A stretch of DNA of 64,000 nt from Paenibacillus aceris (GTDB lineage Bacteria; Bacillota; Bacilli; Paenibacillales; NBRC-103111), in the NCBI RefSeq assembly GCF_017874035.1, contig NZ_JAGGKV010000003.1, positions 186,001 through 250,000 on the forward strand, written 5' to 3'. The notes beneath the pieces were generated by a model, which was given only the letters and a program-made list of their open reading frames with translations, had not been told where the DNA came from and ran no database searches. The number at the start of each line of letters is the position of its first letter. Positions within the stretch are counted from its first letter, which is position 1. Positions 19,807 through 28,796 of this stretch are shown here, piece by piece. A program made the translations under genes and the position numbers.

Positions 19807-21276
19807 TTACACAGGTATAGGAAAGTTAGCTGGCAGCCATATCATAAATGTACTGCCCTCGTCCTTACGTGTCGTCACTTCAACGGATCCGCCGTGCTCA
19901 TCAATAATCCATTTGGCGATCGACAAGCCTAGTCCAGTGCCCGTAGTGAGCCCTCTGGATAAGTCCGCACGATAAAATCTGTCGAAAATATGCGGGATAT
20001 CTTCCTTGTCCATGCCGATCCCCGTATCCGTGATTTGAATGCCGATAAAGTTATTCGTCCGCGACACCTGGAACGATACGATTCCATCTGGCGTATATTT
20101 GAATGCATTCTCAATGAAAATAAACAACAGCTGCTGCAAATAATCTCGATTCCCTTGCACAATGGCATGATCCAGAACGTCGAGGTCACCAACCTGCCAC
20201 TCCGCAGTATGCTCCAGCAATTGAGCCCTTCTCACAACCTCCTGCACGAGCGGCAGTATTTCGACAGGACTCTTTTCCATGATAACACCTGCGTCTGCTC
20301 TAGCCAGTGCAAGAAGATCATTTACGAGCCGGCTCATCCGCTGAGCTTCTCCCGCAATATCATGCATGGCTTCCAGAGACATTTGCATCTGTTCAGGGGT
20401 AGCGAGTTCTGTCCCTGCTGTTTTCTTCCACATTTTTTCCAAAAGGTCTACATTCCCTCGAATGGTCGTAAGCGGTGTTCTCAGCTCGTGAGAAGCGTCC
20501 GATACGAATCTACGCTGTGCGCGATACGCTTCGTCCAGCTCCAGATAAGTAATCTGGATGCGTGAGAGCATGCCGTTAATCGTTTGCGTGAGTCGGCCGA
20601 TTTCATCCAGCGGCCCTTGGTACTCGATGCGTTTCTCCAAATCATCCCCGCTGCCAATTTGATTCGCAGCATCAATCACACGTTCAATCGGTTGAAGCGC
20701 TTTGCGTGACAAAAACCATCCGAGCGAAGCGGCAACGATAATCGTAAGCAGCGCCCAGATCATAAGCGTATAGCGAAGGGTAACGGCCGTTTTCTCATAA
20801 CTGCCAATGGGCACAGCAGCTTGCAATATTCCGATCAGCTGGCTGGCTTGATCATAAATCCCTTGATAGTAGATGAGAAAATCCTGCCCCAGAACTTTTG
20901 TTTTCTGAAAAAAGCCATTATCATCTACCATTAATTTATCGATGCTGGATTGATCTACTGGCAAAGAAACATTGTAAAATTGCAAGTTCGCCGAGCGATT
21001 AAAGCTTTTGAGTTTCACATTGTATAATTGCAGGAACGTATTCGTAGAATAAAAGTCTCTGTTCTCCAGCTCCAATTCCACGACTAGTCCCTTTTGTGAA
21101 AGGGCAATACTTTTCTGAATACGCAAGGAGGTATTCCCTGCTTCTCTCCTCAAGTCTTGACGGATCTGATCGTACAAAAAGTAATTCAGGAAAAAATACA
21201 GCACGAACCCGAAAAGCAGCATGGTCAGTGCCAAAACACCCGAATACCAAAGCGTCAGCCGCAAACGAAGCGACAT
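19807..21276 (-). CDS. Sensor histidine kinase (HAMP-HisKA-HATPase), beside htrA
   Basis: A 489-residue membrane kinase. Transmembrane segments near residues 10-32 and 170-190 enclose an extracytoplasmic domain of about 135 residues. HAMP follows (RKALQPIERVIDAANQIGSG), then the phospho-acceptor box RFVSDASHELRTPLTTIRGN, the N box FIENAFKYTPDG, and G boxes DTGIGM and TGTGLGLSIAKWI. It starts two bases after the response-regulator stop, so the pair is one unit. Adjacency to htrA recalls CssRS of Bacillus or MprAB of mycobacteria, both linked to envelope stress proteases; that role is inferred from position only. Confidence 0.92.
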   Translation of the reverse strand: MSLRLRLTLWYSGVLALTMLLFGFVLYFFLNYFLYDQIRQDLRREAGNTSLRIQKSIALSQKGLVVELELENRDFYSTNTFLQLYNVKLKSFNRSANLQFYNVSLPVDQSSIDKLMVDDNGFFQKTKVLGQDFLIYYQGIYDQASQLIGILQAAVPIGSYEKTAVTLRYTLMIWALLTIIVAASLGWFLSRKALQPIERVIDAANQIGSGDDLEKRIEYQGPLDEIGRLTQTINGMLSRIQITYLELDEAYRAQRRFVSDASHELRTPLTTIRGNVDLLEKMWKKTAGTELATPEQMQMSLEAMHDIAGEAQRMSRLVNDLLALARADAGVIMEKSPVEILPLVQEVVRRAQLLEHTAEWQVGDLDVLDHAIVQGNRDYLQQLLFIFIENAFKYTPDGIVSFQVSRTNNFIGIQITDTGIGMDKEDIPHIFDRFYRADLSRGLTTGTGLGLSIAKWIIDEHGGSVEVTTRKDEGSTFMIWLPANFPIPV

Positions 21277-21277
21277 A

Positions 21278-21967
21278 TCAAGATTCTCCTCTCAACACGT
21301 AACCCGCTCCCCGGACGGTTTGAATCAATCGTTTATGGCCGAACTCTTCGGTCTTTTGACGCAGCAGCGCTATGTACACCTCGAGCACATTGGATTCGCC
21401 GCTGTAATCGTAGCCCCATATTTTTTCCATAATAATATCGCGGGAAAGTACTCTTTTGGGATTCTGCATAAACAGGTGAAGTAAATCAAACTCTTTGGTT
21501 GTCAACTCAATTAATTTATCGTCACGGAAAACCTCTCGGGTATCCAAATCGAGTATCGTATCTTCGTAGGTCAAACGGTTCGTCGGCTGTTCAGCCCGCT
21601 CCGTTCTTCGGCGCAGAAGGACACGCACCCTTGCGAGCAGTTCCTCAAGCGCAAAGGGCTTGACCAAATAATCGTCAGCACCAAGATCTAAACCTTTCAC
21701 ACGGTCGCTGATTTCATCTTTGGCCGTAAGCATCAGAATCGGTACCTCGCTCCCGCTTTCACGGACACGGCGTACAACCTCCCAGCCATCAATATGCGGC
21801 ATCATGACATCCAAGATCACCAAGTTCGGCTCCGATCTTAGCATTTGCTTCAGACCCTCCGAGCCATTGCTGGCCGTTTCGACGGAATAACCTTCAAATG
21901 CCAAGCCTCGTCTCAACATAGACGTAATTTTCTCATCATCATCGATAACCATAATATTTTCCCTCAT
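21278..21967 (-). CDS. OmpR-family response regulator, partner of the adjacent kinase
   Basis: 229 residues. The receiver has the acidic triad IDDD, the phospho-acceptor Asp in VILDVMMP, the Thr in MLTAKD and the Lys in YLVKPF. The winged-helix DNA-binding domain ends with RLIQTVRGAGYVLR. Start ATG 21967 follows GAAGGGGG. The segment GLDLGADDYLVKPFALEELLARV is close to MprA-type regulators. It has its own promoter directly behind the htrA terminator. Confidence 0.93.
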   Translation of the reverse strand: MRENIMVIDDDEKITSMLRRGLAFEGYSVETASNGSEGLKQMLRSEPNLVILDVMMPHIDGWEVVRRVRESGSEVPILMLTAKDEISDRVKGLDLGADDYLVKPFALEELLARVRVLLRRRTERAEQPTNRLTYEDTILDLDTREVFRDDKLIELTTKEFDLLHLFMQNPKRVLSRDIIMEKIWGYDYSGESNVLEVYIALLRQKTEEFGHKRLIQTVRGAGYVLRGES

Positions 21968-21991
21968 TGGTTGGCCCCCTTCTTTCTCTTC

Positions 21992-22019
21992 ATTGTATCA
22001 AAAACATTTATCCAAGCAA
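21992..22019 (-). promoter_or_regulatory. Promoter of the response regulator-kinase pair
   Basis: Minus-strand TTGCTT (22019-22014) and TACAAT (21997-21992) are 16 bp apart, overlapping the T-tract of the htrA terminator. Confidence 0.55.
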
Positions 22020-22063
22020 AAAGAAGCGGAGCCAGCAAGCTTGCAGCCCGCGGGTCTCCACTT
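22018..22063 (-). terminator. Probable terminator after htrA
   Basis: AAGTGGAG pairs with CTCCGCTT (one G-U), with inner pairing around GCAAGCTTGC, followed by CTTTTTG on the minus strand. Confidence 0.6.
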
Positions 22064-22103
22064 CCTTTTAACCGTACGTAGTCATTCTTCAGGTGCTGTT
22101 CTA

Positions 22104-23696
22104 TTATTGAGCGGGTGTTTCAGCCAGCGTATTTTTGTCTCCAACCGTAAGTGGTACTTCCATACGCTTGCCGTCTCGAATAACACCAAGCGTTACTTTG
22201 TCGCCAACTTTTGTCGCTTGAACTTTCGTAATCAACTCTTGTGAGTTTTTGATCTTTGTGCCATTCAGATCTACGATCACATCATATTGGCGCAGACCGG
22301 CTTGGAAAGCAGGACTTTTGCGTTGAACGCTGCCAACTAATGCTCCGTCTGTATTCGAAAGCTTCAATTCACTGACCCAGTCTTTACCGATATCCTGCAA
22401 GCCAACGCCTAAGTAAGGAACAGGCTCTTTTGGAATTTGAACGTTATTCTTCAGGTTTTCCAATACAGATGAAATCGTGCTAGTCGGAATCGCGAAACCG
22501 ATACCTTGCGCTTGAGAACTTACCGCTGTGTTAATTCCGATAACTTCACCGTTTAGGTTAAGCAGCGGACCACCGGAGTTACCAGGGTTAATGGAAGCGT
22601 CCGTTTGCAGTAAATGTTTGTATTCGCGTGTTCCTTTCGTATCCGGAATGCTGATTGGACGTTCCTTCGCACTTAGCACTCCTACCGTTACTGTGTGGTC
22701 AAAGCCATACGGGTTACCGATTGCAACAACCCAATCTCCGACATTAACATCTTCAGCCTTACCGAGAGGCAGAATCGGGAAATCTTTGTCACCTTCGATT
22801 TTGAGTACAGCCAAGTCTAAATCATAACTGTTACCAAGCAGCTTTGCTTTGAACGGTTTATCGTAGCCTTCTACTGTAATTTGAACTTCGTCTGCACCGT
22901 CTACAACATGCTCATTCGTTAAAATATAACCGGTTTTCTCGAAAATAAAGCCTGTTCCCATCCCCGCAGGCTGAAGTTCGCCGCTGCCCGAATCTTGTGT
23001 GCCGCTCTTCGGTGTTGTACTGCCACCACCGCCATTGTCTCCGAAAAATTGACGGAAGAACGGATCATCGAAAAGCGAATTACCGCCGCGAGTTGACTGC
23101 TTCGGTTTCACCAAAGATTCAACCTTAACGATAGCCGGTCCGGCATTTTGAGCAATTGCAGAAATATTGCCTGGGCGGACAACGTCAAGCCCTACATTTT
23201 TCACTTCACCGTTATCGCTTGAACTCTTCGTCGAAGCCGTTGTCGTACTCCCGGAGGCTAGCGGCTGGTTGCCTGTGAACATGTTCAATTTATCAGCACT
23301 GAACATGAGTGCGCCTACGACCAGAGCACCTGCCATGAAAGCTGCGAAAACGCTTTTTACGGATGAACGTTTTTTCGCGTGCGCATCCCATGGGCCAGGT
23401 CCTTGTGCAGAACCAATTTCAGGACCGAAACTGAAAGGGCGAAGGTTCTTCGGCGGTGTGACCTCCACGCTGGAAGTTCCATCTGTGCCTGAAGCAGAAG
23501 TTGTAAGTGCTTCCTGTTCGTTGTTTTCGTTAAAAGCTGATTTGTAAGGTCCGTAAGAATAATAATAAGAAGGTCTTTCTTTATTAGGTTCTTGCGGGTC
23601 GTGATGATTAGATTCTTTGTTCATGGAATCATTCGAATCGCTATTGTTATTCTGCGACTTGAAGAAGTCGCTGTAGTCTTTTTTGTTATCGTCCAT
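22104..23696 (-). CDS. htrA: HtrA-type membrane-anchored serine protease
   Basis: A 530-residue protein. The first 115 residues are a polar, Asn- and Tyr-rich cytoplasmic region, followed by one membrane anchor (SVFAAFMAGALVVGALMF), the layout of Bacillus HtrA proteins. The trypsin-like domain has its triad in TNEHVVDG, DLDLAVLKI and INPGNSGGPLL. One PDZ domain (YLGVGLQDIG to LTVGDKN) ends the protein. It degrades or refolds damaged envelope proteins. The ATG at 23696 follows GGAGG at eight bases; a GTG at 23711 lies within the ribosome site. Confidence 0.93.
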   Translation of the reverse strand: MDDNKKDYSDFFKSQNNNSDSNDSMNKESNHHDPQEPNKERPSYYYSYGPYKSAFNENNEQEALTTSASGTDGTSSVEVTPPKNLRPFSFGPEIGSAQGPGPWDAHAKKRSSVKSVFAAFMAGALVVGALMFSADKLNMFTGNQPLASGSTTTASTKSSSDNGEVKNVGLDVVRPGNISAIAQNAGPAIVKVESLVKPKQSTRGGNSLFDDPFFRQFFGDNGGGGSTTPKSGTQDSGSGELQPAGMGTGFIFEKTGYILTNEHVVDGADEVQITVEGYDKPFKAKLLGNSYDLDLAVLKIEGDKDFPILPLGKAEDVNVGDWVVAIGNPYGFDHTVTVGVLSAKERPISIPDTKGTREYKHLLQTDASINPGNSGGPLLNLNGEVIGINTAVSSQAQGIGFAIPTSTISSVLENLKNNVQIPKEPVPYLGVGLQDIGKDWVSELKLSNTDGALVGSVQRKSPAFQAGLRQYDVIVDLNGTKIKNSQELITKVQATKVGDKVTLGVIRDGKRMEVPLTVGDKNTLAETPAQ

Positions 23697-23840
23697 GGTT
23701 CTTACCTCCACTTGTTTAATAAGTTATAATGTGCATGTTCGTTTGTAGGATTATGTCTTGCTGTTTATGGTTCTATCATGCACTCACAACCTTAAACGAA
23801 TATTAAAAAACAATAAAATGGAGGTAAAAAAAGGACACTT

Positions 23841-24254
23841 TTACTGAATCCAAGCTTGCTCAACCTTTTTTAGCAGACCGGCGGCTTCTTTCATCCACTT
23901 GTCATCCACTTCGGCATCTGGATCCAACGGTGCTTGAAACTGATCAATCATCGCTCCGTAGGTTTCCGCTTCTGCCCCTTGATCAAGACCTTCATTGTAA
24001 ACATGCTTCAATACAAAAGGCGTCCCCACTTCCACGATTGCATCCGTCGCTTCCGTGTCGCCATCAATTCTTCCAGTAACAACTTGAAATGGAATGCGCA
24101 GCCACACTTTATGTGCTTCATCTAAATAACGGTCGAAATAGCCATGATCGTAATCCCAGTTTCCACCTAAAGCAAAATCAAACTCATGCAGGTGGTCTCG
24201 TACACTGTCGAAAGACTCTTTGACCTGTTCTAATGATGATGATAATGTTTTCAT
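23841..24254 (-). CDS. YugN-like protein
   Basis: 137 residues, resembling the YugN family of Bacillus (about 130 residues, function unknown). The segments FALGGNWDYDHGYFDRYLD and VWLRIPFQVVTGRID are the recognisable parts. It is predicted to be soluble and acidic. ATG 24254 follows AAGGAG. It lies between htrA and liaR in the same direction, apparently as a single gene. The family assignment is from memory of the pattern. Confidence 0.72.
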   Translation of the reverse strand: MKTLSSSLEQVKESFDSVRDHLHEFDFALGGNWDYDHGYFDRYLDEAHKVWLRIPFQVVTGRIDGDTEATDAIVEVGTPFVLKHVYNEGLDQGAEAETYGAMIDQFQAPLDPDAEVDDKWMKEAAGLLKKVEQAWIQ

Positions 24255-24349
24255 TCAGACACTCCTTAAGCGCTCATATTAATTACCTTACGCATAGAGT
24301 GTGCCAAAATGTAGTTTTTATGTGTCCGGGATTCCTACGTCCTACTTCA

Positions 24350-24997
24350 TCAAACCCAGCCTTTACGGTGTGCGAAAATAGCCAACTGTGTACGATCATC
24401 TAATTCACACTTCATTAATAAATTGCTTACGTGCGTTTTCACTGTTTTTATACTAATAAAAAGTTCCTCAGATATATCCTTATTGCTTTTGCCTTCCGCA
24501 ATCAATAGCAGCACTTCCTTCTCGCGCGAAGTCAACCCTTCTTCCTCCGGTTTCGCATTGCGTTGTCGAACACCTCTCGTAAGGGCCAAAGACACTTCCG
24601 AATTCATTACGGGCATGCCGCGGTAAGCACTTTGAATGGCATGAATTAATTGGTCGGAAGAGACCGTTTTCAACATATAGCTGATCGCTCCCGACTCTAC
24701 TGCCTCCAGCACTTTGGTTTCCTCCAAAAAGCTTGTCAGCATAATGACTCTGATCTCCGGAAACTTGCCGCATATTAGTTTCGTGGCGCCTATCCCATCG
24801 AGTACAGGCATCGTAAGATCCATCAAAATTACATCAGGAAGCTGTTGGGACAACTCTCCGTTTAACTTGTCGAAAGCCTCCTGGCCATTCCCGGCCTCCC
24901 CTACTACCTCCAGCCCCGGTTCCATGGAAATATAAGTCCTTAATCCAACCCGAACCATATCGTGGTCATCAACAATCATTACTTTAATGTTACTCAT
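24350..24997 (-). CDS. liaR: LiaR-type response regulator (NarL family)
   Basis: 215 residues: receiver with VDDHD, phospho-acceptor in VILMDLTMP and MLTSF, then a LuxR-type helix-turn-helix, LTSREKEVLLLIAEGKSNKDI and IKTVKTHVSNLLMK. LiaR is activated by LiaS under cell-envelope (lipid II) stress. The ATG at 24997 overlaps the liaS stop by eight bases. Last gene of a liaF-liaS-liaR unit; no liaI/liaH partner lies in the window. Confidence 0.9.
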   Translation of the reverse strand: MSNIKVMIVDDHDMVRVGLRTYISMEPGLEVVGEAGNGQEAFDKLNGELSQQLPDVILMDLTMPVLDGIGATKLICGKFPEIRVIMLTSFLEETKVLEAVESGAISYMLKTVSSDQLIHAIQSAYRGMPVMNSEVSLALTRGVRQRNAKPEEEGLTSREKEVLLLIAEGKSNKDISEELFISIKTVKTHVSNLLMKCELDDRTQLAIFAHRKGWV

Positions 24998-26054
24998 CGC
25001 TTTCTCCCTCTCTTTCCTTTGTGACGAATCCTGATTGTCCCGTAAAACGCGGAATGCGCACCCGCACTCGGGTACCTGATCCTAATTTACTATCGATTTC
25101 CACATCGCCGCCGAGCTTTTGTGCCCGTTCTCTCATCGTGGATAATCCATGGGAGGCTGACGGGATATCCCTGCGCTCGAAGCCTTGGCCGTCGTCCTGC
25201 AGTTGAAGCACATATTGGTGCTCCCTTTCATAGATCGCAAGCCGAACCCCTTTGGCAGAAGCATGCTTGACGACATTCGCGAGGCCTTCTTGAATAATTA
25301 AGAAAAACTGATGCTCAATCGCTTCCGATATCGTTTCATGCAAAGAAACATCAAGCTGGCCCTGCAGTTCATGGGTCCGGCAATATTCCGGAAACCATTT
25401 CTCCAGGGCTTCTTGTAAGCTCATGTCGTTTAATTCAATGGGTCTAAGTTGCGAGATCAAACCGCGCATCTGCTTCTGGGCATGGTGCGACATTTGAATA
25501 AGTTGATTCATCACAGTAGGAGCCGCGTCAGGGTTTCGCTCCAAAATTTTCGGTAAAGAGGAGGCGGACATATGAATAGCGAACAACTCTTGACTGACAG
25601 TATCATGCAAGTCACGGGCAAGCCGGCGCCTTTCCTCCATCACTGCATTCTCCGTAAGCTCCTGATCGCGAATGGCTTCAGCCTCGCCTAATTTCTGCAG
25701 CAGCTGAACGCGCTCTTCAACAGAGGCGGCCATTTTATTGAAAGCATCATATAAATACATAAAAGGTTCTACAGGCTCAAGCTCAATCCGGCTGGAGAAA
25801 TTCCCCTTGGACAATTCAAGCATAGCCACATGAAGCTCATCGACCTTGCGCTGCCATCTCTTGGTTGCTACATAACCTACTGTTAAACAGACCGCTAAAA
25901 TGGCAATGAGAAACCACATTCGGAACTCCCATGAAGCAAGCTCCCGATTGTAGTATTCAAGCACAATAATAATACTTGAGACGGTCAGTAAACTCGAAAT
26001 CAGAAAGTAATTCAGCAGCTGCCACTTCATATTGAACATTCGCAATTTGTACAT
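24990..26054 (-). CDS. liaS: LiaS-type sensor histidine kinase
   Basis: 354 residues. Two N-terminal membrane segments (about 13-30 and 41-60) with a very short extracytoplasmic loop, as in intramembrane-sensing kinases. A HAMP-like linker follows, then the HisKA_3 box MEERRRLARDLHDTVSQELFAIHMS and a HATPase domain with GLANVVKHASAKG, DDGQGF and HGLSTMRERAQKLGG. It is likely controlled by the LiaF protein encoded nine bases upstream. ATG 26054 follows an AAGGATGGAG site. Confidence 0.9.
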   Translation of the reverse strand: MYKLRMFNMKWQLLNYFLISSLLTVSSIIIVLEYYNRELASWEFRMWFLIAILAVCLTVGYVATKRWQRKVDELHVAMLELSKGNFSSRIELEPVEPFMYLYDAFNKMAASVEERVQLLQKLGEAEAIRDQELTENAVMEERRRLARDLHDTVSQELFAIHMSASSLPKILERNPDAAPTVMNQLIQMSHHAQKQMRGLISQLRPIELNDMSLQEALEKWFPEYCRTHELQGQLDVSLHETISEAIEHQFFLIIQEGLANVVKHASAKGVRLAIYEREHQYVLQLQDDGQGFERRDIPSASHGLSTMRERAQKLGGDVEIDSKLGSGTRVRVRIPRFTGQSGFVTKEREGESDE

Positions 26055-26063
26055 GCTCCATCC

Positions 26064-27191
26064 TTAACCTATCTTTTTGATTGTGATGTCACCAATAAAC
26101 ATGCTAGTCGTGACAATAAGTTTCCGCTCGGCCTCCTCATAATGCGAGGTTTGAGTTCTCACGCTGCGCAGAAAACCGCTCTCACGCCGATCAAGCACCT
26201 TCATATCTCCTATAAAAGAACTGGCCATAACGCGAACTTCTACATCAAGATCATTCGGAATAAAAATTTTCACATCACCGATAAATGCCGTAACATGTAT
26301 CGTTGTTTCACCAAGGGGAATTGCTGCCCGGGTTAAGTCAATAACTGAATCTCCAATAAAGTGTGAAATTTGTATCGGCTTTAACTCCCAAGCTTCTTGG
26401 CCGAGATGAACATCCCCGATAAAGCCATGCCGATGAAGAACGTCACCGGAATCAAAATTGCGCACGAAATCATCGTATCGATGGCCGTTTTGATGAAGAT
26501 TCTGCGTTTTCGGCTGTGCATGCCGCTCCGATTGAACTGGCTGCACCTTAGATGCCGGCTCTTCAGAATCGAGCCACTCCTCCACATGCTTCGTATGAAA
26601 CTCGCCGTGGATATCCTTGAGAACCTCTTTTTCCTCATCGCTAAGTTTATGTTTGGTTTCATTTCCCGAGAAATGACCTTTCTCTACCTTGTCCTTATGA
26701 GCTGACGCTTTCGATGTAGGCTGATGCCAATTCGAGGAATCCCACGGATTACTATGTTTCTCGTGTTCCTTCCGTCTTGCCTCCCGCCTTTCTCTTCTTG
26801 CTCGTTCTCTCTCTTCTTTCATCGCGAGCCAATCAGGCGACTCTTTACGCCCCGGTCGGAAGATCACATTCAGTCCGAAGAAAATTAAGGCAATGGGCGC
26901 TAGAATCTTAAACATTTCTCCAAGAGAACGATCGGTCAAATTCAAATTCTTTAGGAGAAAAATCATTCCGATCCCGCAAACGAGCAAACTCCAAATCGAT
27001 CCTCCCCAATGATACTTACGCTGCCATAGAAATCCAACAAGGCCATAAAATATTAGAATGACAGGCCAATACGTGGAAAACATATAGGCAAGATCAATAT
27101 GAATGAACCCCAGTTGATTAAGTAAAAATAGGCTGCCTGCCGTCACAAGGACAAGCCCCCAAATCATGCGTTGAAACATATGTGGATTCAT
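26064..27191 (-). CDS. liaF: LiaF-type inhibitor of the LiaSR system
   Basis: 375 residues. The first 115 contain about four membrane segments. A highly charged Arg/Lys/Glu/His-rich linker follows (about 120-240), then a C-terminal beta-rich LiaF domain in which the motif FIGD occurs five times (FIGDVHL, FIGDSVI, FIGDVKI, FIGDMKV, FIGDITI). LiaF holds LiaS inactive without envelope stress. The ATG at 27191 is eight bases from GGAGG; the ATG at 27206 precedes the ribosome site. The linker is longer than I would expect for Bacillus LiaF. Confidence 0.87.
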   Translation of the reverse strand: MNPHMFQRMIWGLVLVTAGSLFLLNQLGFIHIDLAYMFSTYWPVILIFYGLVGFLWQRKYHWGGSIWSLLVCGIGMIFLLKNLNLTDRSLGEMFKILAPIALIFFGLNVIFRPGRKESPDWLAMKEERERARRERREARRKEHEKHSNPWDSSNWHQPTSKASAHKDKVEKGHFSGNETKHKLSDEEKEVLKDIHGEFHTKHVEEWLDSEEPASKVQPVQSERHAQPKTQNLHQNGHRYDDFVRNFDSGDVLHRHGFIGDVHLGQEAWELKPIQISHFIGDSVIDLTRAAIPLGETTIHVTAFIGDVKIFIPNDLDVEVRVMASSFIGDMKVLDRRESGFLRSVRTQTSHYEEAERKLIVTTSMFIGDITIKKIG

Positions 27192-27285
27192 ACATTCTTC
27201 CTCCATTTGTGTACATCGTTGTTAAGATACTTCTAGTCTATAAGATACAAGCAAGATTGAAAAGAGACGAAGGATTGAAGGCCGC

Positions 27286-27309
27286 CTCGGTCTAGAGACT
27301 GAGTTTTTT
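27286..27309 (+). terminator. Terminator-like hairpin between divergent liaF and amt
   Basis: CTCGGTCT pairs with AGACTGAG (one G-U) and is followed by six Ts on the plus strand. It sits upstream of the amt promoter, where no plus-strand gene ends. The rest of the 27192-27461 gap holds promoters only. Confidence 0.5.
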
Positions 27310-27367
27310 CAAATAAATAGAGAATAACTGACATGGTTTTTGGGAGATACGAACATTAACCTTTACA

Positions 27368-27421
27368 TGTTATGTATTCTTACGCATTTCGTTGACATGT
27401 TTATCATCAGACCCGTATAAT
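27368..27421 (+). promoter_or_regulatory. amt promoter with GlnR/TnrA-type box
   Basis: TTGACA (27392-27397) and TATAAT (27416-27421) are 18 bp apart. TGTTATGTATTCTTACG (27368-27384) fits TGTNA-N7-TNACA with one mismatch at the last base. Its centre is about 50 bp upstream of the start point, the position from which TnrA activates nrgA in Bacillus. Confidence 0.65.
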
Positions 27422-27461
27422 TGTTCCATTAGAACGCTTCGAATATAAGGAGAGATTACAA

Positions 27462-28748
27462 ATGGATCAAATCCAACAGCTTTCCAGCGGTCTAGATACC
27501 ATATGGGTGGTTCTAACTGCTGCCATGATCTTATTGATGGAAGGGGGCTTCGCGTTACTGGAAGCAGGCTTTGTCAGGCAGAAAAATGCTGTGAGTATTA
27601 TTATGAAAGTGTTTGTTGATATCGCTTTCGGAGCACTTATTTTTTATTTCATGGGGTTTGCCCTTATGTACGGCAAAGACGCGGGTGGAATCATTGGAAC
27701 GAGCGGCTTTTTCATGGGAGGAGATTTAACACATATTCATTTAAATATCTCACATGAGACCTACTGGCTTTTCCAATGCGCTTTCGTTATCGCGGTTATC
27801 TCCATAGTATCGGGGGCTGTTGCAGAACGTATCAACTTCCGAGCTTACATCCTTTACACCATTGCCATGACAGGCCTCATTTATCCGATTGCCGGTCACT
27901 GGGTATGGGCTGTAGGTGGCTGGCTGGGGAAATTAGGGATGGTTGACTTCGCCGGATCGGCTGTCATCCACGCCCTTGGCGGCTTTTCAGCGCTCGCAGC
28001 TGCCGTAATTATCGGTCCGCGAATCGGAAAATTTTCTGCAAACGGCTCAGCCAACATCGTTCCTCCCTCCAATTTACCTCTAGCTTCCGTAGGTGCCTTC
28101 ATCCTTTGGTTCGGCTGGTTCGGCTTTAATTCCGGCAGTACACTGAGCGCCACCAATACATCGATTGGCCATATTGCCGTAACGACTATGCTGGCTGCGG
28201 CAGCAGGCAGCGCCACCTGCATCTTGTTTACCATGATGCGCTATCGCAAAGCCGATCCACCGATGGTTATCAATGGCGCACTCGCAGGCCTGGTCGGTAT
28301 TACGGCAGGTTGCGCTTTTGTCAGCGATGCTGCCGCTATTTTCATCGGAGCCCTTTGCGGTATCGCGATGGTCTACACTACAGAAATACTGGAAGCCAAA
28401 CAAATTGACGACCCCGTCGGCGCGTTCCCTGTTCATGGCATCAGCGGAAGCATTGGAACACTGGCTGTAGGCTTATTCGCACAACCTGACGCCATCCGCG
28501 AAGGGACTGCCGGTTTATTTTATGGCGGCGGATTCGGACTGCTGGGTGTTCAAGCATTAGGTCTTGTTACAGTTTGTATTTGGGGCTTCGCCCTCACTTG
28601 GGGCGTCATGAAGCTTATTAATCTTATCGTTCCTTTACGTGTGAGCAGAGATGAAGAACTTGTGGGCTTGGATGTAGGGAGTCACGGGGTTCCGGCTTAC
28701 AGTCAGGAAGATGGTTTTCTGGATTTGGAGCAATTGAAAAAAGGATAA
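27462..28748 (+). CDS. amt: Ammonium transporter
   Basis: 428 residues with about eleven membrane segments. Amt/Rh markers: GGFALLEAGFVRQKN, FQCAFVIAVISIVSGAVAER, and the twin channel histidines in FAGSAVIHALGG and FPVHGISGSIG. It carries NH4+/NH3 across the membrane. Start ATG 27462 after AAGGAGAG. No glnK/glnB gene follows, unlike many amt operons; a terminator closes the unit. Confidence 0.95.
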   Translation: MDQIQQLSSGLDTIWVVLTAAMILLMEGGFALLEAGFVRQKNAVSIIMKVFVDIAFGALIFYFMGFALMYGKDAGGIIGTSGFFMGGDLTHIHLNISHETYWLFQCAFVIAVISIVSGAVAERINFRAYILYTIAMTGLIYPIAGHWVWAVGGWLGKLGMVDFAGSAVIHALGGFSALAAAVIIGPRIGKFSANGSANIVPPSNLPLASVGAFILWFGWFGFNSGSTLSATNTSIGHIAVTTMLAAAAGSATCILFTMMRYRKADPPMVINGALAGLVGITAGCAFVSDAAAIFIGALCGIAMVYTTEILEAKQIDDPVGAFPVHGISGSIGTLAVGLFAQPDAIREGTAGLFYGGGFGLLGVQALGLVTVCIWGFALTWGVMKLINLIVPLRVSRDEELVGLDVGSHGVPAYSQEDGFLDLEQLKKG

Positions 28749-28759
28749 ATAGACAACAA

Positions 28760-28785
28760 AAAACCCTTCCATCAGGAAGGGTTTT
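28760..28785. terminator. Bidirectional terminator after amt
   Basis: AAAACCCTTCC-ATCA-GGAAGGGTTTT, a perfect hairpin with A/T tracts on both sides. It serves amt (plus) and the small gene ending at 28797 (minus). Confidence 0.9.
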
Positions 28786-28796
28786 ATATATTCCAC

